Source: Trichinella spiralis
Taxonomy: Eukaryota > Nematoda > Enoplea > Trichinellida > Trichinellidae
DNA length: 64,000 bases
Direction of reading: 5' to 3'
Assembly: GCA_000181795.3 (NCBI GenBank)
Contig: CM012955.1
Location: 726,848 to 790,847 of the forward strand
In this document: piece after piece, positions 12,403 to 48,823 of the stretch
Position numbering within the stretch: position 1 is the first letter of the stretch
How the letters are laid out: each line of letters begins with the position of its first letter
Notes under the pieces: generated by a model
The model's input: only the letters and a program-made list of their open reading frames with translations
What the model was told of the DNA's origin: nothing
Database searches by the model: none
Position numbers and translations under genes: made by a program

Positions 12403-12543
12403 GAAAAAGAGAAACATTTCCCCCAACCCAAAGAGCCAAAGGATGAAAAAATAGAAACAGAAAGAAAACCAAGAAAAGTTCATCCACAGACGACAAACAG
12501 AGCAAGAACCGGACAGGGGAAAGGTAATCATAGTATTGAGTAA
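12403..12543 (+). other. candidate alternative terminal exon of the CCDC50-like gene
   Basis: A good acceptor (tctttctttactcag, ending 12402) precedes 46 open codons and a TAA. The peptide is highly charged (EKEKHFPQPKEPKDEKIE) and joins exon 6 at 10433 in phase 0, giving a 247-residue protein. The sequence is low-complexity and purine-rich, so chance openness is possible. Confidence 0.3.
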
Positions 12544-12840
12544 CAGAAAAAAAGTAAAAAAGAAAAACAGTTTAAAGCAGAACAATTTAAACGGCCTCGG
12601 GCCCAATGGAACTATATGTCGGGCCGCAAGGCGGCTTATTTTAAAATTTCTTCTGCATCCTCTTTCTTTGAAAATTAAAAATGGACGATAGAAATATATA
12701 AAAAACGACTACTTTCTTCTTTTGAAGATAAAATATATATTATATATGTATTTCCATTTAAAGATTAAAAAATCTTTTGGCTTTTTCTTCTTTTTAAGTA
12801 GAAATGAAATCAACCGAACAGAAGAGTTCAGAAGAAAATG

Positions 12841-12887
<47 letters not shown>

Positions 12888-13419
12888 GTATATGTATATA
12901 AAGCGGTCACTCCGCTAGGCCAAGGCTGCATTTCTAAAAGATCCGTACTAACAACGTGCTCTTTGAGAACAACGTGAGCAGAAAGAGAGAGAAAGAGAAA
13001 TGGAATTTAGCGTGACGCGCGTTGAAACGGGAAAATATGAAATACCCTAATGCTTGTGAAACAAATTTTTCATCGGTTATTATCTATAGTTTCGAAATTT
13101 TATATAAAGAAGGAAAAGGAGAAAAAACTTAATAATTAAATTGACGATATTTTTCAATAAGCGCCCACCGTCATTTAACTTCACCGGTATTTGGCCTTTT
13201 TGAAAAGCAACACCGTTGATTAATAGCAGAAAATAATTGTCTGCGTATCAAATTATTTGTGTAAAATGAAAAAAATATCGATAAACAAATGATAAAATAA
13301 AATAAAAAAAAATAAATGAAATAAAATGAAAATAAATAATAAATAACTACAAAGAAAAGCGCTAAGATGATAAATGATGCGCTGTGGATATGGTAGAAGC
13401 AGATATACGGATGAATCCG
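12544..13419. other. convergent 3' region, no gene seen
   Basis: Lies between the candidate plus-strand terminal exon and the stop codon of the minus-strand zinc-finger gene. It holds a GCCGC-aag-GCGGC hairpin (12623-12635), an (AT)n microsatellite (12846-12881) and A-rich DNA from 13265. It is probably the zinc-finger 3' UTR. Confidence 0.4.
12846..12881. repeat. (AT)n microsatellite
   Basis: Eighteen AT units, followed by imperfect tgtata repeats. Confidence 0.9.
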
Positions 13420-38012
<24,593 letters not shown>

Positions 38013-39630
38013 TGTATTTTTTTGAACTTTATCTAAAATAGTATTTTATTAAAACAGATTTAGTAGACTAGCAAGTTGAAATATCGAAACGACTAAAACA
38101 TGAAGGAATTTTTAATTTCAAATATAGCAAAAATACTCGTTTGGTTTTCCAAAAAAATACAATTTAAAAAACTGCAAGTTGTCAATATTAGTAGCCAGCA
38201 TTTTGAATGCATGTTGCAAAAGTGTATGAAAAAAGTTTGATTTGTAAATAAACGTTTGAAAACTCAGCAACTTTTAAGCTTCAATGTTGAACAAAGTTTT
38301 CACCCTTCTCCACTAGTGGTCAAAGAATGACTATATAAACAAGGTATAAAAGCAATTATACTAACAAAAATTTTATTTCTTACTAAAATTGCAACAGAGA
38401 ATGCTGTTTCGTTTGAAAGTGAAAAATATTTACATTTTTCGATTATGATAAAGCATGCTGAATCTTTTTTTATACAATTTCTATAAATACATTAAATTGT
38501 GTATTCTTTCTTTTTCAATCCAAAGTTTCACAAAATGAATGATATCAGTAGTTTCTTTTTCAATTTTACAAAAATATGAAAAACTCTTTCATCCAGTTCC
38601 CATGTCTCACTGATAAAAGAAAAGTGCAATTACTATGCAAAAATCGTATATTCAATTTTAGAATGGCTAAAAATAAAACACATGGAAATGTATATAAATA
38701 AATATATATAAATGTATATATATATATATATATATATACATGTGGGCAGCAAATGAAACTCAGACATTGCAAACGCATGTATCAGTAACATTCAGATATA
38801 AAAGCTTCTATTGATAAATTTGAAACATAAGAGAGAAAACATTTTCGTATTTCACAACTATGAAAGATTGATCTTACTTCCGCATATTGCAAGGTTACTT
38901 CCGAGTTAGCCTTAAAGAAAATGGTAGACAGAATTTCAGATAATTTCTGCAAAATCCACCTCATTTATTTGCGATTATATTTCATCCTGGCACTGCACAT
39001 GTCAGTGCCTTTGTCTTCATGTGAAAAAGATTTCTCTTCTTTTTCATTGAATACTATTTTTATTCTTGTCTAGAAAATTAATCACAATTTTGACAGTTCA
39101 GCATGAAGCAAGCTGACAGACAATAGGTTCATACTAAAGAAGCGGCTACTTCCGCATTCAAAATTTTTCACCTGTGAAAGCTGTTGTCTTTTTAGTCAGA
39201 TGAGTGACTGAATTTTTAAAAAATGTACAATGCGTATCCACCATTAATACACTAGCATAGAAGAAAGCCATGAATCATTTCTAACTATCCGTAAAGACTC
39301 TGGCTCTTTTTAATTAACTGATCACATGTTGCTTTTGTTTACTGAAACTGTTAAATTTAAAAGTAACTTGATTGGATAGTAACACTTTTAAAAAATGATT
39401 TTCCATGCTTGAATGTCAAGCCTTTATCTAATGATCTTATTACATAAAAGTTTTCTGCCTAATTCCTCATCTCCAATTTTGGTGTTTAAATTATTTTGTA
39501 ATGCTTCTTTGAAATTAATACTGAAAGAATTTAAAATTATTTTACAACATGGAATAACTTCTACTCGATTAATTTATATGTAATAAAACATCATATATAT
39601 ATACATACATATATATGATATACATAGATG

Positions 39631-39680
39631 CATACATACATACATACATATATATATATATATGTATGTATGTATGTATG
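39631..39680. repeat. 50-bp perfect palindrome of CATA/TATG repeats
   Basis: Tandem CATA units on the left mirror TATG units on the right around an AT core centred between 39655 and 39656. The 25-bp arms are perfectly complementary. Confidence 0.9.
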
Positions 39681-39987
39681 TATATGTAATGCAATTTATT
39701 TATGAACTTTACAATTTTTGACACTTTACATAATAAGTTTGATATTTTCATTGTTACAATTCAAATGTCTCAACTACCTTTTACTAAATTTGGCCAAGTT
39801 GTTACAGCATCATAACATATTTATTATGTTACTTCCTGCAATCATTATATTGCTGAAATATTTTACTAAAGTTTAAAAAAACTGCTTTTAGAGTTGTGAA
39901 ATTTAACACACTCTTAATGAAATTATTATCAGCATGCATGCGTACAAGCAGTGGCAAAGCTTCAAATACACTTGAATTTAAATTTGT

Positions 39988-40021
39988 TAATTGTCTAAAT
40001 GTTATTTATTTTTATATCATT
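39988..40021. repeat. 34-bp exact repeat, copy B (orphan 3' splice site)
   Basis: Identical to 35168-35201, including the AG acceptor on the minus strand. The sequence after it reads AC AAT TAA, an immediate stop in the phase used at copy A. Confidence 0.9.
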
Positions 40022-40296
40022 GTATAGCATTATTATAGCAATATTTAACAAAATGTGCAAAGGAACAACAACACATTGTAAGAACATTTATGCATCTTTG
40101 GAAGAAAAAAGTAAAGTTACTTCTTCTTAAAAAACCACAAAGCAAACAGCTTCATATCTTTAACTTTAAAAGTCATCAAATGTTGGTTACAGTCATTATC
40201 AGTATAAAAAATACAAAAACGTTCAAAATTATCAATTTAACAAATAAAAAAGAATAAATTTGTTTAATTTATACGTTTTTTCACATTGAAGCTTAC

Positions 40297-40370
40297 CTGA
40301 CTTGTTGAAAAGAAAAAGTGTTTGTGATATGAACGTGGCTGTACCAGTCAGTCCGCTTATGCTAGATACT
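40297..40370 (-). other. lin-29: probable upstream exon of the zinc-finger gene
   Basis: A clear minus-strand acceptor (actttttcag) and donor (TCAG|gtaagc) bracket 74 nt. Spliced to the exon at 38032 it stays open through the start codon at 38012 (VSSISGLTGTATFISQTLF), with no methionine. It may be 5' UTR or part of a longer N terminus. Confidence 0.5.
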
Positions 40371-42467
40371 CTGAAAAAGTAAAAAAAGTATGATCATAAA
40401 TCAAGCCTATTTATTCAAGCTGTCATGAAATTTTTCTCAGCAAGCACATACTGTGTTCATGTGACATATATCAATAAGGTAAAAAAGCACAAGCACCTCC
40501 TCCTCATTCTCTTAGCAATCCATTATAAACTACTTTTTTAAAGAAGATGCTGTAATGAGTGAAGTATAAAAAATGTTTATATATTTATTGAAGCGTCGAA
40601 GGATTATAAAAATTGAAATGAAACCAATATGTTGGTTTGTTTCGATAGTTCAGTTGTTCATAAAAACAATTCTGTTTGGCTTACTGAAATTATTTATCGT
40701 TATTCTTGCTGTCGTAAAATTCAGAGAAAGAGTGAGGTGAGAACAGACAGAGAGAAGTTAAAAGAAGTGAAACACTAGCAATAAATGCATGCGATTGGCT
40801 TCATCAACCAATCACAAGCGGTGTTCACTCCAACGCCGGAAATTTTAGAAAAAGCGAAGATGTTGGAAGCCAGCAGTGCAATAGGAGGAAGTTGTGAAAT
40901 TCTTATTCCTTAAAAAAGTTACAGAATACTTTTATACAAGTGATATGCATTATTATTTTATGCAGAACACCTGTAGGCGTGGATTCTGTACAGAGAAGCA
41001 TAAACGGGAAGAATTCGGGGTCAAAAGCAATCACGCACAACATGCCAACAGGCAACAAAGAATAAAAGCAAAATTTAAACGTGCAGACAATTTGCGTCTA
41101 GCCAGCTTTGAAATTTTTTTACAATGCATTCACATTTGGAAATATTGCAACTTATTTTTGCTGATGTAAAGCAGAAAGTTCTTACGTGTATTTCGAGGTT
41201 CTTTTTTTCCAAACGGATGCTTCACTCAGCTATGCACACTTCCGTCCACTACCGAATCGTTCTTCTTTACGATGTTCACTTATTATAATCTCCAAATGAA
41301 TAATAATGCGCCACTTATTTATTTATTTATTTTATTATTAAATTTGTTCAATAAGAAAGTTTTTATCAATTTTTTACCAACCTATGCATGCATGCAAATC
41401 AGCTGCTCTCAGTGCGTCTGTTCGTCGATTCTGTTAAGCAGATTTTGTATTTTTACTTTGAAATTTTCAAATTAACTATTCAAATAGATATTTAGCTAAT
41501 ATTTTACCGTTCGGAGAATATTTATGGATAATTAAAAAATCTGTATGTTATACAAAAGTGAACATCTCACCATTATTTTAGGATTCTTACAAAATAAATA
41601 GCATGCACAGAAAGCAGAAGCGATTTCGAAATTTCCACATGATCGCAGTTTGTGTTTCTTAGAGTAATTAATCATTATGAATCGAATGAATTATTAAAAT
41701 AAAACAATGGAATTTCATTGCAGAATTGTTTTGCAGAATGTATTTCTTTTTACTACAGAGAATAAATAATGTAAAGATTGAATAATAAATAGAGCATCCG
41801 CTAATCCTGGTTTAAGTTATTTGTGATCAAACTTATATGCTTTGAATGTTTCCAAATTGTTTTGCGTACAATATTTTGCTGAACTGTCAATTTCTTTAGC
41901 AATGTTTTTATTTCATATACACTGACAACATGATTAATAAAAAAAAAGAATTCTTTCGAGCATTTCAGAACACCAATTATTACGCTTCAGAATGGATTGT
42001 AAAAGGTTAATAAGGTTGCAGTTTTATTTGCATTTGTAATGCAAAGTAGAGCAGAATTAGCATTGCAAATTGAATTATTATATGAATATAATGGTCAAAG
42101 TAAAGTCAATGCTTATTTATTTGAAGTATCATTTCTAACGAAAAGCTGACTGACAACTTAGTTTGCATGCACCTTTAAAATACACAAACTGTACTTTAAA
42201 ATTAGCATCTGCAGAGTTTATTTTTGGAACGTGAAAATGATTTGAAATTTTCAGGAAAAAATATATTCTTTACAGAATATGCAACATTCCTTTTTTGGCG
42301 TGTGATTGAAATCAACAATTTTATATAATAGATGGTCTGTCACCATGACAATCAATGAATGGTTTTGACAATCGTTGCTAGTGATGTTTGGAGAGATATT
42401 TTTTGTTGAAAACAAGATCAGTTTGTTGACAGAGTCAGAATTCAAACTGATCAAAATTATGGCTTAC

Positions 42468-42543
42468 CGATCAATGAGTAAGCACAACCAATGAGGTGTA
42501 GAATATAAGCTCTGCCGTAAAGTGTAAAAGCAATTCTTTCCAC
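42468..42543 (-). other. possible further upstream exon of the zinc-finger gene
   Basis: Donor ATCG|gtaagc is good; the acceptor (tttgaacag) has a poor pyrimidine tract. The 76 nt join the 40297-40370 exon in an open phase, but they are open in two frames, so coding status is undecided. Confidence 0.3.
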
Positions 42544-45500
42544 CTGTTCAAAATAGTGTAATTTTAAGATTTGAATATTTTATTGAAAAATTAAAAATCA
42601 ACTCTTTTTTTTTATTAATCACAACTTTGCAAATGCAAGTTGAAAATTTGCAAAGCTATTAACATTTTAATGCTTGTTGGAGAGATGATGGTGAACACTC
42701 CCAGAGTTTTGGAAATTTGAATTGGTTTGTTGAATTGCCTTTCGAATTTGCTGCATTTTGCGAGACATTTTGCAATGACGAGCCGACTGGTCAGGCTTCA
42801 TTTATTCGGCAATTGATGCTTTGACGGCCTCATTTATTTGCTACACTCTCCTACTCCGCCTTGCTTGTAACTGCTTGCTGGCAGACTGACAAGCCGAGCT
42901 GCCCAGCACCTGCCGCAAAGAGATTTTTTTCAAACTCTTTTTTTGCTTGCTTGCTTCGTGCAAGATGATGAAATTAACTTCTCAGACGTCAGTTTTTGCT
43001 GTTGTTTACGTTCACGCTTTGACCATTTTGCCAAATTTGTCCGAATATGTTTTACACAGGCTCAACTGTGGAGCATCTTTCAAACTATATCAAATGACAT
43101 TAAACTTAATTTTGCTTGATAACAGGCTGGCAATCTATGAAACGATTGTAACAATTGTTGTTTTGCTTTCATTTGAAAATAATTTTCAAATCTTGGAAAA
43201 TTTTTTTTATAGCAAATCAATTCTTTCGAATATTCCATTTCTAAGTTAATTATAACTTGAAAATCAAAACTTGAAGTAAATTTTACATCGCATACAGTGT
43301 TTAAACATGCTTGAAATATGTTTATTTTAAGATGTGCATGATAATAGTCAAAGGTCAGAGTAGCGAATAATTTGCGTATTCAATCTATAGAGGCATAACA
43401 ATTTCATCTCTTATCTGAAATGAATTTTCGTAAGTGTTCATTTTGCTAAACAGAATTTCCACACACCGATCGTGATGAATGTTACATGCGCCGCGAATTC
43501 TTCTTATCATTTATACATGTTTCAAATTCTCTTTTTCAATAATTAACTGAGAAAAGTGCCAGCTCACAGTTTCGTCTACCCAAAGTTGTTATATATATTG
43601 GTAAGATGACAATTTTACATACTTTTATTTGTATATTTTTCAAATATTATCATCTTTGGAAAAAGATCTTTTTTATTAGTACAAATTGTGCATTTATACG
43701 TTGTGCAGAAAGTTTCCATCATATATATATATATATATATTTATTTATTTATAGCATATTTTAAAGAAACTTACACTAATGTATAATCAGATTTTTGTTG
43801 CCAAATGGTATCAAAAAACAAATGTTTTGAATTCTTTCCTTGGCAACAATCTTCTATAATACTGATAAAATGATAGTAAAAAACATAATATAGCACAAAC
43901 GATTTATTTTGTTCAGATTGATATTATTCAAACGGGTTCAAATATCCTCAAACTGATTAGATAAGTTAAGCATTTAGCTCTGACGCATATATTCGAATTT
44001 AATGTTTATATTTTAAGCCTGAAAGCAACATCAGCGACATAAAAGTGAATTTATCTACTGAGGTCAGAAATAAAAAGTTATAAAAGAATTTTATTACGCA
44101 GTGCAACAGTAAATGATTTGCAGAATTTATTTTATATATTCAGATTTTATTATTTTTAATTGTTGGTGCTGTGTATTAGATTATAGAAGAATCAAATTAG
44201 CATTACTTGAGAATCAAATTAGTAAAACTGGATTACTTCTATTCTATCATATAGCTAATATTGTTAACTGTTCAGTGATGAGCGCGTAGGTTTCTGCTTG
44301 CACTAAGATTATTTTTGTTCCACGTGTGTCGAATAAACGATTGTTCTCATAACTGATATTCATAATGGCGGGAGTGCAGCAGTGGACATTTATGAAAAAC
44401 TGCTCATGATTTAATGCAGATGTGCCTCTCTGTGTGAAGCACCTCAACCGGTCTTTTAAGCATTACTAGCTCTACAACGCCAAGTACTGCATTGTACTGA
44501 ATCACGGCAATTATCTGCAATTTAATTTATGTTTTAAATAAAAATTAGCATACTTAATAAGAATTACAGTATCCAGTGTTTGCATTGTGAAAAGAGAATA
44601 ACTTTTGACAATTATTTTAACTTGCGTTGCTTTTTGTCTTTAAAATGGCTTGCTTCAACTACTCATTTCAGTTCATATGAAAATCTTATTTATTATATTT
44701 TATTAAAATATTGCTGAACACAACTATCAACGCCCATCTATCAGTTTGGAGCCACTAAAAAATATATAAAACTCATCATCATTCTAAATCTGAGCATGCT
44801 TTAAAATACAAGCAATACTTGATTCGAAAATTTTATTATTTAACTTTTTACGAATGCACATAAATTTTATAATAGCGTATTCCCATAAATAAATATCATT
44901 ACTAGAATAAATTCAAACCAAAGTTTAAGAATTTACATTTATCTCCATCGTTAAGCTATTAATTTTATTCTCGTTGTATTTTCTGCTTACAATTTACATA
45001 CATATCACAATATACAAGTTTGAGAAATATTTTACAAGAAAACATCTGCATTAGAAGCTTATCAAAGTAAACAAACATAAATTAATAAATTAAATGAAGA
45101 CATAAGCTACTGCATACATGAAGGGTTTGTTATTTAATTTTTTTAACGCTCAGTTCGATTGAATTGCAATGAGTCGTAAAGGGGTTAGCGAACATTTTTT
45201 TCAAAGTCGATAAAATTCAAATATACGCAGAACAGCTCTTTTCTTTTTAAATTTTATTACCACTATAAAATGAACACTGGAAAATACTAACAGTTGATGT
45301 ACGAGACAAAAGAAAGCACAGAATTGAGAATATAGTATATGTTTCTTATTGTAATGTTTCACACAAAAATCTGGGCATACTATGCACAGGGACTATACAT
45401 AAAATTGCATGATGCACTGCTTGAAAAATACGAGTACGAACAGCCAAGAATAAATTTTGATTTGAATAAAGACTGCGCTTTTTTTACAACACTTTAATTC

Positions 45501-45749
45501 CCACCCGTAATAATTACACAATAAAAGATATGAATTCGCACAAGATACACCTATGAGAAAAAGTTTCCATATTTTAATGTAAAATTGCAAGCAACGGGAA
45601 AATAATTATTGAAAGTATCACGAAGCAAAATTTGCTCGTCTTATTATTGCCGTGCGATAGTGGTAATAATAAGCTTTTTCGAAGTGTTGATATTTCACGC
45701 AATATAAGAAATGATGCTCAATAAGCAGTCTAATAATTTTAATTCAAAT

Positions 45750-48700
45750 TCAGTTTGCGTTTTCTTCAACAGATTGAAGAGTGTGCCACTGAGCAATTGG
45801 TCGTCGTGGGGAGGCAAGCATATCCATCCAATGACGTAATTCAGCTCCAGTAGCATTACAGCCTAATATTATTCTGCCAATAGCTTCGTTCGATCCCATT
45901 CGATCATAGTCCATGACAGTAATCATCAATGATACTTTCTAAACCAACAGTTCTTTTAACATTGAAAGCTACAAATCAGATTAATCCAACTTTCCCCTAT
46001 CATTTTATCCATCTTCTTTTATATTCAATATAAAACCAAAAGAATTATAGTACAAACTGAACTTATTACTGTTAAAACAAGCAAAGTAATGGTGAAGTTT
46101 GTTAAATAGTGTTTAAAAATTCAAATTTCTTTAGTTTTTCTATTTAGATTACATTTTAATTTCTTGTTAAAAATTTAATTACTTCAAATTTAGCTTACAA
46201 GCATAGAAAATGTTCTCTTACTTGTATTTGTTCATAAGGAACTTCAAAAGAGAACGATTCGTTGTAATACGGATTTAAAGTGCATTTTTTAATACTTGTT
46301 TTTTTCTTTTTCAATCGTTTGCCTTCTTGCATCAGAACAATTTTCACATATGGATCTAAATAATACACATGTATTATTGCAATCATCCGTGAGTACATCA
46401 TATCACTGAATAGCAACAACAGCATTTGTATATATATCGATTAAGCAGAAAACATTTTTTCTAGAAAATTTACACAAATAATTCTGCATGAATAGTCCTT
46501 TCTTTACAATAATCTGAACTGCTTAAAGGTATTCGAAATAAATTAAAATAAATAGTCTTTATAACTTTCCATTTTCTATCCAACTTTTAAAAATATTAGT
46601 GAAAAATCATTTTAACTTTTAGTATTTGTAATAATTTATTATTCTTTTGTTAATAAAATAAGCTTTCTATTACATTTTAAAACGTTTAAACTGCTAATAT
46701 TAGTATTGTAAAGAAATATACCGGAAAGTCCACCAACATCCATTTTTTTCAAATTTTTCGCTTCCAAAATCACTACGGTCAATTTTCCAGCTGTCGGAAC
46801 ATAGCGTAAAGAAAAGCATATATCACCGAGTTTGTTTTCAGCTTCTTTGTCATCTGGTGGAGGCTGTATATCGCGCCATTCTTCAATTACTTGACCCAAG
46901 TCAATCGTGTTCAGAGGAATTAGAACAATTCCAATTTGGTCATGCTTTGAAAATCGATCAAAATCGAATATTGAAAATGCCAACGTTTTCGAAGTAATTT
47001 CACCATATGGAACCTAATAAGTGCAACACAAAATATACATTAGTATTACATTATAATATGAAAAGCAGTTTTTCATAATATTCAGTTGTTTATAAAAACG
47101 ACTGATTTACATCCAGTAGAATTGAAATTTCATATGCAGAAATAATAATTAATACGATATTGATATTCCTTGAACAGTACAGAGAGCGCAATAATAAAGT
47201 TTGGGCAATGATTCAAAAGTTCAACTAAACATGGAACTGCACAAAATAGTATTATCCACAGGTGCCAATTTGAATGAAATTTATTTGCTTGTAAAAAACT
47301 GCTTTCATTGTGTAAGGTTAAATGAAAATTTCCATGAAAATAGATTTCAAGCCGAATGTAGAAATAAAATGTTGAATAATGCTTCTAGCGATGAAATACC
47401 AATCTATTGTTCGAATGCGTGTGTTTGTGAAATGTTCCTTATTAGCATGGAAGGTTTTTTTTCTAATTCAAACAACATTTAATTTCCTGCTTCCTAATAA
47501 GCTTTCTTATTAGGAGCCATTATTGATTGACGTCAAGCGAAAATTTTCCATGTTTTATAGATTTGTTGACTTTGCTGGTTTATTATAAAAAACGTCATGA
47601 CAAAAATCTATCTATCTATCTATCTGTCTATCTATCTACTAAAGTTAGTCTAGATTAGGGTAAAAAGTGTTCATGACCATTTAATCTTATGTTAGCAAAT
47701 AATAATAATGATAATCAGAAAGATAATTATATGCTTTTCAGTTTAAAAGTTATGCAACTAATGAATCAAATGCAAATCCAAATGTAATAACAAAATTCTA
47801 CAAAGATCTGCTAAGCTGAACTCACTTTAAATAGAAATGTTTCATTAAACACCGGGTTAAGCGTTTTTCGATGAACTTTTGTTTCAAATTTTTTCTTTCT
47901 ATCCGGCATTAAGCATACTTTTACGTAAGGATCAGAAGTGCCACTCATATCCATTCCTGGCAATTCCACTGCTTGTATGACCGTAACTGAAAGCTGTACA
48001 AAAATTGCAAATGCATGCATTCACACTTGATTATTATTATTATGATTATTGAAAGATACTTGATTTTGCTGAAAGTCATAATCTAGTCGAAACTGAATTT
48101 TTCCCAATTTCACTTCTTCTTTTGGTTCTCCAGCTTGTTCAACTTCATTCTCTTCCATATTCTCTTCTAGCTGTTCCAGATCGCTGGCTTGTATCTAAAC
48201 AAGAGAAAAGTTAGAAATCCCAAAAAAAAGCAATCAAGAGAAAAAGCAAAAAAATACTTTGTTTTTCATAGTTGTGGGAAGTAAATCTACACCCTTGGCA
48301 AATTTTTTAAATCCTTTAGATTTTCCTTCTTGTTTTTTGCCATGGCGTCGTTTGGCAAAGAACCTCCGTATGCAGTAATAGAAACAACAGAGCGCGATTA
48401 GGGCAATCAAGACGACAATGCCGATCCATCCCCATTCAGGAACTGTAAAGTGATTTCAAGAATTATCGATTGCAAATAATATTGCACGTGTAAATGTATT
48501 TACCGCCTGTCTTTTTGATAATTTGATTTTTGAGAACGGTGAATTTTTCGAGTGCTTTTTCACCGGTGGTTGGTTGTGTTGTCTTTGAAGTAGCTATGGC
48601 ATTTGTCACTTCCCTGAAAAATTGTCAAATCAAGAACACAAATGCGCATTGGCTTGTTTCCGTCAAAATTCCTCTCATACTCAACGCCAACGCTGTAACG

Positions 48701-48823
48701 GGCTCCGGGTTTTGAACTGCTGTCCAAAAGTTCCTCTTTCGGACGTTTCTGCATCCTGCGCACCAAAGACGTGGAGTTGTTGGTGAAATTGGCCATCGCA
48801 GTGGTTGTCTTTTTATGTCCCAT
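45750..48823 (-). CDS. snt-1: synaptotagmin-1 type calcium sensor
   Basis: Eight exons close to 451 residues: 48681-48823, 48504-48613, 48258-48442, 48060-48194, 47826-47993, 46722-47013, 46222-46355, 45750-45938. The protein has a short lumenal N terminus, one membrane segment at about 86-110 ([20 protein letters not shown]) followed by basic residues, an acidic linker, then C2A and C2B. All five C2A calcium ligands are visible: D206, D212, D264, D266, D272. C2B has D339, D345, D399, D401 and Glu at the fifth position (E407), as in insect Syt1. The polybasic [12 protein letters not shown] and the C-terminal QWHTL motif are intact. The family are vesicle Ca2+ sensors that trigger SNARE-mediated fusion. 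The start ATG directly follows an acceptor (cattttag type), so the leader is probably spliced on. The exon 1 donor GA|gtatga is chosen because it is the one that closes the phase well. Confidence 0.95.
47527..47536. promoter_or_regulatory. palindromic TTGACGTCAA site in a synaptotagmin intron
   Basis: A 10-bp perfect palindrome with a CRE core in the 812-bp intron between the two C2A exons. Regulatory use is inference. Confidence 0.2.
47607..47637. repeat. (CTAT)n tetranucleotide repeat
   Basis: Seven to eight units with one CTGT interruption, inside a synaptotagmin intron. Confidence 0.9.

Larger units (their letters stand above)
38013..45749. other. upstream region of the zinc-finger gene and synaptotagmin 3' flank
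   Basis: AT-rich. It contains two exon candidates for the zinc-finger gene (40297-40370 and 42468-42543), the second copy of the 34-bp repeat, a perfect 50-bp palindrome, and a less AT-rich patch at 42,770-42,960 that could be promoter. Plus-strand ORFs at 40894 and 42947 lack splice context and coding character. A minus-strand AATAAA (plus 45253-45258) could end the synaptotagmin transcript. Confidence 0.4.

Noticed and set aside
40894-41169. 91-codon plus-strand ORF
   Set aside because: Composition typical of AT-rich noncoding DNA; no homology that I can recognise.
47201-47482. 93-codon plus-strand ORF in a synaptotagmin intron
   Set aside because: AT-rich, no recognisable domain and no splice or promoter signals. 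Probably a chance opening.
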